Assembly: GCA_001464315.1 (NCBI GenBank)
Contig: LNFK01000033.1
Coordinates: 1 to 64,000 of the forward strand
Length of the DNA: 64,000 bases
Direction of reading: 5' to 3'
Origin: Sphingomonadales bacterium Ga0077559
Lineage (GTDB): Bacteria; Pseudomonadota; Alphaproteobacteria; Sphingomonadales; Sphingomonadaceae
In this document: positions 45,514 to 54,092 of the stretch, piece by piece
Layout of the letters: each line of letters starts with the position of its first letter
Numbering within the stretch: the stretch's first letter is position 1
Translations under genes and position numbers: made by a program
Notes under the pieces: model-generated
What the model was told of the DNA's origin: nothing
Database searches by the model: none
What the model saw: only the letters and a program-made list of their open reading frames with translations

Positions 45514-46053
45514 TTAGCTCCGATTGCCGGACTTAAAAACGCCGCAAATAATACGTTTGCCGCTGTTTCCGCTCGGATCGGTGACATAATCGTCCGCCTT
45601 TTCGTGGATAATCAAAGACCCCCCGTCGGCGTCAAGCAATCCACCCGCACCTTCAAGCATGATATCCGGCATCTTGTATTCGAGTGTCAGCTTTTTGTCC
45701 GGACCCGCAACGACATTTGGCAAATCGCCTCCGTGCGCGCCCATTGGATTGTCGCGGCCATGCTGCTTCATACCAGGATTCCAATGCCCGCCTGCCGACG
45801 TAAATTCGGGTCCTTGGCACTTGCCGACAGCATGTAAATGCATTCCGAATGTACCGGCGAGCGGCGCGTCTGCGGCGAGGCTTAGAAATATTCCGTCACT
45901 GCGTTTGGAAATTGTTGCCACCCCTGCCCACGATCCGTCTGCGCGTGCCAGATCAGCCGTAATCACTTCAGAGACCGCAGGACCTTCGTTTTCGGACATG
46001 GTCGAACAACCCGCGATCATCGGAATGATTAGTATCGGCAACAACTGACGCAT
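45514..46053 (-). CDS. sodC: Superoxide dismutase [Cu-Zn], lipoprotein
   Basis: The 179-residue periplasmic enzyme dismutates superoxide. The N-terminus is a lipoprotein signal with lipobox MIAGC. Copper and zinc ligands are visible in GMHLHAVGKC, AGGHWNPGMKQHG, HGGDLPN and LIIHEKADDY; the disulfide partners are the Cys of GKC and of IICGVF near the end. ATG 46053 has a good AAGGAG site; the track start at 46086 is not needed. Lipid anchoring suggests an outer- or inner-membrane location facing the periplasm. Confidence 0.93.
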   Translation of the reverse strand: MRQLLPILIIPMIAGCSTMSENEGPAVSEVITADLARADGSWAGVATISKRSDGIFLSLAADAPLAGTFGMHLHAVGKCQGPEFTSAGGHWNPGMKQHGRDNPMGAHGGDLPNVVAGPDKKLTLEYKMPDIMLEGAGGLLDADGGSLIIHEKADDYVTDPSGNSGKRIICGVFKSGNRS

Positions 46054-46127
46054 AAAATTCTCCTTAAGGCGGACGTGTTCACCCACTCATATTTATAACT
46101 GCGGCCGGCACAATTTGTTTCCGATAA

Positions 46128-47018
46128 TTACTGCACCCATTCACTGCGCTTTACCCCTTGCGCGAAAAGCAATGCAGTAAGGTCGTTGTGGCGAACAGAG
46201 AAATTTGCCGCCGCAGCAAGCTTAGGCCTCGGATGAAAGCCCACACCCAATCCGGATCCTCCAACCGCAGCAGCAATCATCGGCAGGTCGTTCGCCCCGT
46301 CCCCGACGGCAAGCGCCGCAGTCATTGGTATGCCTAGAGTTTCGACCGCGGATTCCAAAACTGCCTTTTTGGTCGATGCGTCGACGATATCGCCCACCAA
46401 GGCACCTGTGAGCGTGCCATCGACTATCTCCAGAACATTTGCGTGAACCTCAGCAAATCCCAACATCGCTGCAACCGGAGCGGTAAAGCTGGTGAACCCG
46501 CCTGACACCAGCACATTATGCGCTCCCCATACCTCCATCGATCGAACCAATTTTTGCGCGCCAGCCATCGGCCGGACACGTTCGGCGAGGCACTGCGTTA
46601 CTATATCTTCGCCAAGACCGGCCAGTAACACCACACGCGCCTTGAGCGCTTCAACAAAATCCAATTCGCCAGCCATCGCGCGTTCGGTGATTGCGGCGAT
46701 TTCGGGCTTTATACCTGCGTAATCGGCAAGTTCATCGATACATTCGACTGTGATCATGGTGCTGTCCATATCAGACACAAGTAGCATTTTGCGGCGGCCT
46801 TCCGATGATTGGACAACAATATCAGCCATCGATTCGAACGAGGCCAATGCGACCCGCGCGTCGGCGATGCTGCCTTTAAAGCCGATGTCGACGGCTTTGC
46901 CAGGTTCGAGCCATTCGATTTCCGCAGGCGCGCAATTAGCATTTGCCAAACGGTCGCAGGCATCGGAAATTATGCCGCTTTCGAACGAGCCTGCTGCTAT
47001 CAATGTTGAGATGGGCAT
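46128..47018 (-). CDS. serB: Phosphoserine phosphatase
   Basis: SerB removes phosphate from phosphoserine, the last step in serine synthesis. The 296-residue HAD-family protein has motif I VSDMDSTMI, followed by ECIDELADYAG, motif II VSGGFTSFT, and motif III/IV GDGANDLPMI preceded by the Lys of DASTKKAVL. The first 85 residues form an ACT-like or pre-domain seen in longer SerBs. The ATG at 47018 overlaps the divergent miaA start by 8 bp; a TTG at 47003 is the next possible start. Confidence 0.94.
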   Translation of the reverse strand: MPISTLIAAGSFESGIISDACDRLANANCAPAEIEWLEPGKAVDIGFKGSIADARVALASFESMADIVVQSSEGRRKMLLVSDMDSTMITVECIDELADYAGIKPEIAAITERAMAGELDFVEALKARVVLLAGLGEDIVTQCLAERVRPMAGAQKLVRSMEVWGAHNVLVSGGFTSFTAPVAAMLGFAEVHANVLEIVDGTLTGALVGDIVDASTKKAVLESAVETLGIPMTAALAVGDGANDLPMIAAAVGGSGLGVGFHPRPKLAAAANFSVRHNDLTALLFAQGVKRSEWVQ

Positions 47019-47949
47019 TTCGAATCCTGAAGCCAAACCGAAGCTCGCGCTTATTGCCGGTCCGACCGCAAGCGGCAAGACCGCATTGGCGCTACATTTG
47101 GCCGGATTGCATAATATAATGATTATCAACGCCGACAGCGCGCAAGTTTATTCTGATTTGCCGGTATTGAGCGCGCAACCGACGCCGGACGAACAGGCCA
47201 GCGTGCCACACCGGCTGTTTGCCTATCTTGACGGACAGACCGCCTGTTCAGCGGCATGTTGGGCGGCGGATGCTAAGGCTGCGGTGGCCGAGGCGCACGA
47301 CGCCGGGCTTCTCCCCGTGATCGTTGGAGGCACCGGGCTGTATTTGCGGACGTTGCTCGACGGGATCGCGCCGATCCCTGAAATCGACGCCGATATCCGC
47401 ACCGAAATCCGCTCACTACCAGTTGAGGTGGCATATGCTCGATTGCAGGCAGCTGACCATGTAATGGCATTCGCACTAGCTCCGACCGATAGCAGCCGCA
47501 TCGCCCGCGCGCTTGAGGTGATCGAAAGCACCGGACGCAGCATGGCTGATTGGCGCAAAAACAAGACGGGCGGCATAGCCGGTGACGTCGCACTGCACCC
47601 ATTGGTCCTGCTCCCCCCTCGTGATTGGCTCTACGCCCGTTGCGATGCGCGATTCGATGCGATGATGGATGACGGCGCGGTAGCCGAAGTCGAAGCTCTG
47701 CTGGTGCAAGGCCTCCCCGGTGATGCTCCGATCATGCGCGCCATTGGGGTTCCTGAAATTTCGGCGATGTTATCCGGCCAAATTAAGCGCGAGGAAGCGA
47801 TAGCCCTCGGTAAAATCGCAACTCGCCAATATGCAAAGCGGCAGTTTACTTGGTTCCGCAATCAGTCGCCTGCACTTTGGTCGCGCTGGGAAGAAGAGAT
47901 TAATGATTCAAATATAGATAAAATTGAAATAATATTTCAATCTTTGTAG
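47011..47949 (+). CDS. miaA: tRNA dimethylallyltransferase (tRNA A37 prenylation)
   Basis: MiaA transfers a dimethylallyl group to N6 of A37 in tRNAs that read UNN codons. From ATG 47011 the 312-residue protein has the P-loop LIAGPTASGKTALAL, INADSAQVYSDLPVLSAQPT, the GGTGLYLRTLLDG motif, RIARALEV, and KIATRQYAKRQFTWFRNQ. The track start at 46750 lies inside serB antisense and is rejected. The last 15 residues (NDSNIDKIEIIFQSL) are AT-rich and look like a non-conserved tail. No close ribosome site is visible; the start overlaps that of serB. Confidence 0.93.
   Translation: MGISNPEAKPKLALIAGPTASGKTALALHLAGLHNIMIINADSAQVYSDLPVLSAQPTPDEQASVPHRLFAYLDGQTACSAACWAADAKAAVAEAHDAGLLPVIVGGTGLYLRTLLDGIAPIPEIDADIRTEIRSLPVEVAYARLQAADHVMAFALAPTDSSRIARALEVIESTGRSMADWRKNKTGGIAGDVALHPLVLLPPRDWLYARCDARFDAMMDDGAVAEVEALLVQGLPGDAPIMRAIGVPEISAMLSGQIKREEAIALGKIATRQYAKRQFTWFRNQSPALWSRWEEEINDSNIDKIEIIFQSL
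47923..47941. repeat. AT-rich 19-bp palindrome upstream of ilvB
   Basis: ATTGAAATAATATTTCAAT is a perfect 9-bp inverted repeat around one central base. It overlaps the last codons of miaA and lies 8 bp before a TTGACA box facing ilvB, so it may be an operator for the ilv promoter. Confidence 0.5.
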
Positions 47950-47978
47950 TTGACATGGCATTTTCGAACATATAGCCA
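47950..47978 (+). promoter_or_regulatory. Candidate ilvBNC promoter
   Basis: A consensus TTGACA at 47950-47955 is followed by TAGCCA at 17-bp spacing or TATAGC at 15 bp. The -10 element is weak in either case. It would start the ilv mRNA roughly 60 nt before the GTG of ilvB. No Ile/Leu/Val-rich leader peptide is seen between them. Confidence 0.4.
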
Positions 47979-48044
47979 GCCCGCTCTTGCGAACCCTGTT
48001 GCGCTGCAACATAGGGGCGCGACAAAACTTTTAAGGATATAAAA

Positions 48045-49787
48045 GTGCCCGAAAAATCCGGCGCAGAGATATTGATAGATGGCCTGATCGAACAAGGCGT
48101 TGATACCGTTTTCGGTTATCCCGGCGGCGCAGTGCTGCCAATCTATGACGCGCTGTTCCAACAGAAGAAGATCAAGCACGTTCTCGTCCGCCACGAAGCC
48201 GGCGCAGCGCATGCAGCGGAAGGCTATGCCCGCTCGACTGGCAAGCCAGGCGTTGTGCTGGTCACCTCCGGCCCCGGCGCGACGAATGCGGTTACCGGCA
48301 TTGCCGACGCGTTCCTCGACTCTATTCCATTGGTTGTCATTACCGGTCAGGTATCGACCTTACTGATCGGAACAGACGCTTTTCAGGAAGCCGACACTGT
48401 TGGCATTACCCGCCACTGTTCAAAACATAATTATCTGGTCAAAGACCCGGCGGAGCTTGCCGCAACTGTGCGTGAGGCATTTGCCATCGCCACTAGAGGC
48501 CGTCCTGGTCCCGTGGTCATCGACATCCCTAAGAATGTCCAGGTCGCAACAGCGCCGACCGATATCAAAAGCAAAGCAGCGCAACGGTTCCATCCAGCTG
48601 GCGAGGCGGAATATGCCCTGATCAACAAGGCGGTCGAATTGCTCGCGAATGCAAAAGCGCCGATCCTTTACACCGGCGGTGGCATTATCAATTCTGGCCC
48701 AGACGCCAGCGCGGCTTTACGCGAACTGGCTGAACTCAGTGGCGCCCCGGTAACCTCGACGCTGATGGGCCTAGGCGCCTACCCCGCGTCGGGCGAGGCA
48801 TGGCTCGGGATGCTGGGGATGCATGGTACGTACGAAGCCAATATGGCGATGAATCAGTGCGACGTGATGTTGTGCCTCGGTGCGCGCTTTGACGACCGTA
48901 TCACCGGCCGTCTCGACGCCTTCTCGCCCGACAGCATCAAGATTCATGTCGATATCGACCGCAGCTCGATCAACAAGACCGTCCGCGTCGACTTGCCAAT
49001 TGTCGCCGATGTCGGCACCGCAATCCGCCAGATGATCGACGTTTGGAAAGGCCGGAAGGTAAAGCCGCAGCCGCTGACCGAATGGTGGGCCAAGGTCAAG
49101 GGCTGGCGCGCGGTAGAATGCCTCAATTATCCTGCGAGCAAGGCCGAGATCATGCCGCAATTTGCCATTGAGCGTTTGTATGCCGCGACCAAGGATAAAT
49201 CGCCGATCATCACCACCGAGGTAGGTCAGCATCAAATGTGGGCGGCGCAGCATTTCCATTTCGAAGGACCAAACAAATGGCTGACCAGCGGCGGCCTTGG
49301 CACGATGGGTTACGGGATGCCCGCAGCCATCGGCGCGCAAATGGGCAACCCCGACGCGCTCGTCATCGACATTGCGGGCGAAGCTTCGATCCAGATGAAT
49401 ATCCAAGAAATGGGGACCGCGACTCAATATCGCCTGCCCATCAAAGTCTTCATCCTCAATAACGAATGGATGGGAATGGTCCGCCAGTGGCAGGAACTGA
49501 CCTATGAAAGCCGCTATTCAGAAAGCTATTCCGACAGCTTGCCCGATTTTGTCGCGCTAGCCGAAGCTTATGGCTGGAAAGGCATCCGTTGCGATGACCC
49601 GGCAAAGCTGGACGAAGCAATTGCCGAAATGCTCGCCTATGATGGGCCCGTCATGTTCGACTGCCGTGTTTCAAAGAAGGCCAACTGCTTCCCGATGATC
49701 CCGTCGGGCGCAGCGCATACCGAAATGATCCTGCATTCAGACGAAGTATCAGGCACGATGGACGACGAAGCAAAGGCTCTCGTATAA
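48045..49787 (+). CDS. ilvB: Acetolactate synthase large (catalytic) subunit
   Basis: AHAS condenses two pyruvates, or pyruvate and 2-ketobutyrate, on ThDP to start Val/Leu/Ile synthesis. The 580-residue protein begins EKSGAEILIDGLIEQGVDTVFGYPGG. It has the catalytic Glu in LVRHEAGAAHAAEGYARSTG, a central FAD-like domain, and the ThDP-binding region IDIAGEASIQMNIQEM. That last motif replaces the usual GDGSF-type signature but is seen in alphaproteobacterial AHAS (recollection). GTG start with AAGGAT upstream. Its stop overlaps ilvN by one base (TAATG). Confidence 0.96.
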   Translation: MPEKSGAEILIDGLIEQGVDTVFGYPGGAVLPIYDALFQQKKIKHVLVRHEAGAAHAAEGYARSTGKPGVVLVTSGPGATNAVTGIADAFLDSIPLVVITGQVSTLLIGTDAFQEADTVGITRHCSKHNYLVKDPAELAATVREAFAIATRGRPGPVVIDIPKNVQVATAPTDIKSKAAQRFHPAGEAEYALINKAVELLANAKAPILYTGGGIINSGPDASAALRELAELSGAPVTSTLMGLGAYPASGEAWLGMLGMHGTYEANMAMNQCDVMLCLGARFDDRITGRLDAFSPDSIKIHVDIDRSSINKTVRVDLPIVADVGTAIRQMIDVWKGRKVKPQPLTEWWAKVKGWRAVECLNYPASKAEIMPQFAIERLYAATKDKSPIITTEVGQHQMWAAQHFHFEGPNKWLTSGGLGTMGYGMPAAIGAQMGNPDALVIDIAGEASIQMNIQEMGTATQYRLPIKVFILNNEWMGMVRQWQELTYESRYSESYSDSLPDFVALAEAYGWKGIRCDDPAKLDEAIAEMLAYDGPVMFDCRVSKKANCFPMIPSGAAHTEMILHSDEVSGTMDDEAKALV

Positions 49788-50302
49788 TGCATATCAAGGA
49801 AGAACTCGCAGAACGCCATGTGCTCACATTGACTGTCGATAACGAAGCGGGCACGCTGGCGCGGATTGCGGGGATGTTCACCTCGCGCGGCTATAATATT
49901 GACAGCTTGACTGTGGCCGACATCAGCGAAGACCATGCAACCAGCCGCATCACGATCGTCACCAAAGGCCCGCCGCCAGTCATCGACCAAATCATTGCAC
50001 AGTGCGAGCGGTTAGTGCCGGTGCACAAGGTTACCGACCTGACCGAAGCAGGACCGCATGTTGAGCGCGAGCTCGCCTTGGTCAAGGTCAGCGGCGCCGG
50101 GGACCAACGCGTCGAGGCGATGCGACTTGCCGACATCTACCGCGCCCGTGTGATCGACGCGACTGTCAACAGCTTCATTTTTGAAATCACCGGCGGGCCG
50201 GACAAGATCGACACCTTTGTGACTTTGATGCGCGAAGTGGGGTTGGTCGAGGTCGGACGGACGGGGATTGTGGGACTGATGCGCGGTTCAGGCGCTAGTT
50301 AA
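49787..50302 (+). CDS. ilvN: Acetolactate synthase small (regulatory) subunit
   Basis: The 171-residue protein carries an ACT domain at the N-terminus (RHVLTLTVDNEAGTLARIAGMFTSRGYNIDSLTV) and a second ferredoxin-like C-terminal domain (RVIDATVNSFIFEITGGPDKIDTFVTLMRE). The small subunit activates the large one and gives feedback inhibition by valine. Length is that of full IlvH/IlvN. The start overlaps the ilvB stop, and ilvC follows 18 bp later. Confidence 0.96.
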   Translation: MHIKEELAERHVLTLTVDNEAGTLARIAGMFTSRGYNIDSLTVADISEDHATSRITIVTKGPPPVIDQIIAQCERLVPVHKVTDLTEAGPHVERELALVKVSGAGDQRVEAMRLADIYRARVIDATVNSFIFEITGGPDKIDTFVTLMREVGLVEVGRTGIVGLMRGSGAS

Positions 50303-51340
<1,038 letters not shown>

Positions 51341-51365
51341 CCTTTATTCTCACCTTGACTAATTT

Positions 51366-51399
51366 GGGGGAGACATCGACATTGATGCCTCCCCTTTTT
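51366..51399 (+). terminator. Rho-independent terminator after ilvC
   Basis: Stem GGGGAG...CTCCCC with an inner CATC/GATG pair closes on loop GACATT and is followed by TTTTT (51395-51399). It starts 26 bp past the ilvC stop and isolates ilvBNC from yceI. Confidence 0.85.
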
Positions 51400-51418
51400 C
51401 ATGTCTGGAGCATTCCCA

Positions 51419-52048
51419 ATGCGTAGTATTCTCCTTGCCCTGCCGCTATTTGCCGCAGTCCCGCTCATCGCCCAAAGCGCGCCACAAGTGCCCGGAATAA
51501 TGGACACCGCCCGCGTCACCGCTGGCACCTACAACACCGACCCCGGCCATACCCTCGTTGGCTGGCGCGTCAGCCATTTTGGTTTCAACGATTATTTCGG
51601 CATTTTCGGCGATGCCACCGGCACGCTGACGCTTGATCCCAAGAAGCCCAATGCCGCGAAGGTCGATATCACTATCCCGGTCAGCAAGGTCACCACCGCC
51701 AGCGCTGGCCTAACAGGTCACCTGCTCCGCGCTGGCAAAGATGGCGGAAATCCTGACTTTTTCGGACCCAACCCGGCCGATGCAAAATTCGTATCGACCA
51801 GCGTCGTTGCCAAAGGCACCACTGCAAAAATCTTCGGCAACCTCACGCTGAACGGCATGACCAAGCCTGTCGTACTCGACACCAAATTTTCAGGAGCAGG
51901 CAATAATCCGTTCAACAAGAAAGCAACTGTCGGCTTTCATGCGACTACAACCATCAAGCGCAGCGACTTTGGCGTGATGTACGGCATCCCCGTGGTGTCC
52001 GACAATGTCAAACTCGACATCAGCGTCGCTTTCGAAAAAGCGAGCTAG
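51419..52048 (+). CDS. YceI-family periplasmic protein
   Basis: From ATG 51419 (TGGAG upstream) the 209-residue product has a signal peptide (SILLALPLFAAVPLIAQS) and one YceI lipocalin-like domain: YNTDPGHTLVGWRVSHFGFNDYFGIFGDATGTLTLD, VDITIPVSKVTT, ADAKFVSTSV, and GNLTLNGMTKPVVLD. YceI proteins bind isoprenoid-type lipids in a beta-barrel; the precise role varies and is unknown here. It is convergent with the nitronate monooxygenase gene, 3 bp apart. Confidence 0.9.
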   Translation: MRSILLALPLFAAVPLIAQSAPQVPGIMDTARVTAGTYNTDPGHTLVGWRVSHFGFNDYFGIFGDATGTLTLDPKKPNAAKVDITIPVSKVTTASAGLTGHLLRAGKDGGNPDFFGPNPADAKFVSTSVVAKGTTAKIFGNLTLNGMTKPVVLDTKFSGAGNNPFNKKATVGFHATTTIKRSDFGVMYGIPVVSDNVKLDISVAFEKAS

Positions 52049-52051
52049 GCC

Positions 52052-53023
52052 CTAACCCAGATATCGCGCGTCGAGGCTTGCCTTCGCCGCGCGATATTCG
52101 GCCTCGAGTTGCCCTACAAATTCAGCGACGGTCTGCACTTCCTTGATCGCGCCAATTCCCTGACCCGAACCCCAGATATCCTTCCACGCCTTGGCCTCGC
52201 TATTGCCGCCCGAGCCGAAGTTCATCGTCGAAATATCGCCCTTGGGCAGATTGTTCGGGTCCATGCCCGCCTTCTCAATCGACTGGCGCAGATAATTGCC
52301 GCTGACACCAGTAAATAGGTCGGAATAGACAATGTCCGCGGCCTTCGCCTCGACGATATTGTCTTTGTAACCGTCGACGGCGTTAGCCTCTTTGGTCGCG
52401 ATGAACGCACTGCCGATATAGGCGAGATCCGCCCCCATCGCTTGCGCCGCAAGCACCGAAGCACCATGTGCGATCGATCCCGACAGCGCCACCGGCCCAT
52501 CAAACCATTCGCGGATTTCGCGCATCAACGCGAAAGGCGAAGTCACGCCCGCATGCCCGCCAGCGCCCGCTGCGACCGGAATAAGGCCATCGGCGCCCTT
52601 CTCGATTGCCTTATGCGCGAAACGGTCATTAATGACATCGTGTAGCACAATCCCGCCCCAGCTATGCACCGCATCGTTCAACTCGACCTGAGCACCCAAT
52701 GAGGTAATCGTAATCGGCACCTGCCATTTGGCGCAGGTCGCGATATCTTCCTGCAAGCGATTGTTCGATTTGTGCACGATCTGGTTGACCGCATAAGGCG
52801 CGGCAGGCCGGTCGGGATGCTCGCGATTATGCGCGGCGAGTTCCTCGGTAATCTGGTGCAGCCATTCATCGAGCTGCGCCTGAGGCCGCGCATTGAGCGC
52901 CGGGAACGAGCCGACGACGCCCGCCTTGCACTGCGCAATGACGAGTTCGGGACCCGAGACGATGAACAAGGGCGAGCCGATCACCGGTAAACGTAGTTTG
53001 TCGAAAATTGCCGGAAGGGTCAT
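52052..53023 (-). CDS. Nitronate monooxygenase (FMN)
   Basis: The 323-residue TIM-barrel flavoprotein begins with LPAIFDKLRLPVIGSPLFIVSGPELVIAQCKAGVVGSFPALNAR. It has the FMN phosphate region VAAGAGGHAGVTSPFALM and VLAAQAMGADLAYIGSAFIATKEA typical of NMO/2-nitropropane dioxygenases, which oxidise nitronates such as propionate 3-nitronate. A related enoyl-ACP reductase (FabK-like) role is a less likely alternative. It stands alone between yceI (convergent) and a peptidase remnant. Confidence 0.88.
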   Translation of the reverse strand: MTLPAIFDKLRLPVIGSPLFIVSGPELVIAQCKAGVVGSFPALNARPQAQLDEWLHQITEELAAHNREHPDRPAAPYAVNQIVHKSNNRLQEDIATCAKWQVPITITSLGAQVELNDAVHSWGGIVLHDVINDRFAHKAIEKGADGLIPVAAGAGGHAGVTSPFALMREIREWFDGPVALSGSIAHGASVLAAQAMGADLAYIGSAFIATKEANAVDGYKDNIVEAKAADIVYSDLFTGVSGNYLRQSIEKAGMDPNNLPKGDISTMNFGSGGNSEAKAWKDIWGSGQGIGAIKEVQTVAEFVGQLEAEYRAAKASLDARYLG

Positions 53024-53119
53024 GCGTCGAATCCTCTCTTAATTGCGCGTTTAAACGCGGTTAGCCACAGCACGAACCGGCTGTCAAACTGCGCGCAACT
53101 GTTTAGCTTTGCCGTAAGG

Positions 53120-53392
53120 TCACTTTGTCGGCTTCAGATATTTGTCAAACCAGTCAACCGTCCTTTTCAGCGAATCGAGCTGATTCTCCTTCTTGCGGAA
53201 ACCGTGGCCCTCGGCTGAGTAATATATGGTTTCGACCAGATTGCCCTTGGCTTTCAAAATGCCGTGAACCTCCTGCGCCTGACCGCGCGGCACGCGGATG
53301 TCATTTTCACCCTGGATGGTGAGCAACGACAAGTGGTCGGCGCGCGCGATTTGTTCGAAGCAACGGTCAAGAGCGGAACAAGGCCCCTTCAA
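53120..53392 (-). pseudogene. C-terminal remnant of an S9 prolyl oligopeptidase
   Basis: The 90-residue frame matches only the tail of an S9-family peptidase: an acid in IQGENDIRVPRGQAQEV and the catalytic His in YSAEGHGFRKKEN, ending FDKYLKP. The propeller and the Ser nucleophile elbow are missing. The fragment starts right at the end of the 2OG oxygenase gene, which occupies the space where the upstream part should be, so it looks like a gene cut by a rearrangement or insertion. It also seems to lack two residues near ADHLSLLTIQ. It is probably not functional. Confidence 0.75.
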
Positions 53393-54045
53393 ACGTCCAG
53401 ATTGCTCACCCGCCTCAATTCCGACCTTAGCCGTTCCTCATCAAATGCGTGTTGCGCGAACTTGCCGCCGCGCTCTACCCAAAACAGGAACAGGTGCGCG
53501 GACCAGCGGTTGGGGTTGGGTTGCATCCGGCCGTGGCGCAGGTCCATTCCGCGATACAGCACTGCGTCGCCGGGCTGCATTGCGACCGCGGAATAGGCTT
53601 CGTCGCCAAAATCATCGAAACAAGGCCCCTCTTCGGTAACACGTGTGGAGCCCACTTCGAGCGGCCATGGTACGTCATCGCTGTACGCAAGCGTGAGGGA
53701 AACGCTATGCTCGCACGACGGGCGGTCTGAATGTACGCGGCAAATATCGTCCTTGTGATAGATGCGGAAATAGTCGTAGCTGGGCAAGACATCCGCGCCG
53801 GTGAGATCGCTGATGATCGGCGTCATGCCCCACAGGAACGTCGTAAGCGGCCGGTAGAAATGTCCTGAAATATCGATCGTTTGCTGCTTGGAAAGCGGGT
53901 GCATTTTGGCGAAATTCTCGAACGATTTGCCTGACGCCTGCAGGTCCATCTGTATCTGTTTGAACAACATTGCAGCAACTTCCGAAGGTATGAGACCCCT
54001 GATCGTTGCATATCCGTCTTTTTTATAGTCGCCTTCGATTCGCAT
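53389..54045 (-). CDS. Fe(II)/2-oxoglutarate-dependent oxygenase-like protein
   Basis: The 218-residue protein shows a jelly-roll oxygenase pattern: a candidate HxD at CRVHSDRP, the distal His in MDLRHGRM, and Arg in NRWSAHLFLFW at about the right spacing for 2-oxoglutarate binding. FYRPLTTFLWG and LPSYDYFRIYHKDD precede the HxD. I do not recognise a substrate or a named family. It lies between leuA (47 bp upstream) and an S9-peptidase remnant, and it may have been inserted into that peptidase locus. The frame is open and coding-like. Confidence 0.72.
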   Translation of the reverse strand: MRIEGDYKKDGYATIRGLIPSEVAAMLFKQIQMDLQASGKSFENFAKMHPLSKQQTIDISGHFYRPLTTFLWGMTPIISDLTGADVLPSYDYFRIYHKDDICRVHSDRPSCEHSVSLTLAYSDDVPWPLEVGSTRVTEEGPCFDDFGDEAYSAVAMQPGDAVLYRGMDLRHGRMQPNPNRWSAHLFLFWVERGGKFAQHAFDEERLRSELRRVSNLDV

Positions 54046-54092
54046 GCGATTTTCTATCTCGTTTTTGACTAATCACAAGCGCAGCGGAAATT

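Noticed and set aside
47950-48044. Attenuator leader peptide for ilvBNC
   Set aside because: The only short frame there encodes MAFSNI and no terminator hairpin with a T-run follows.
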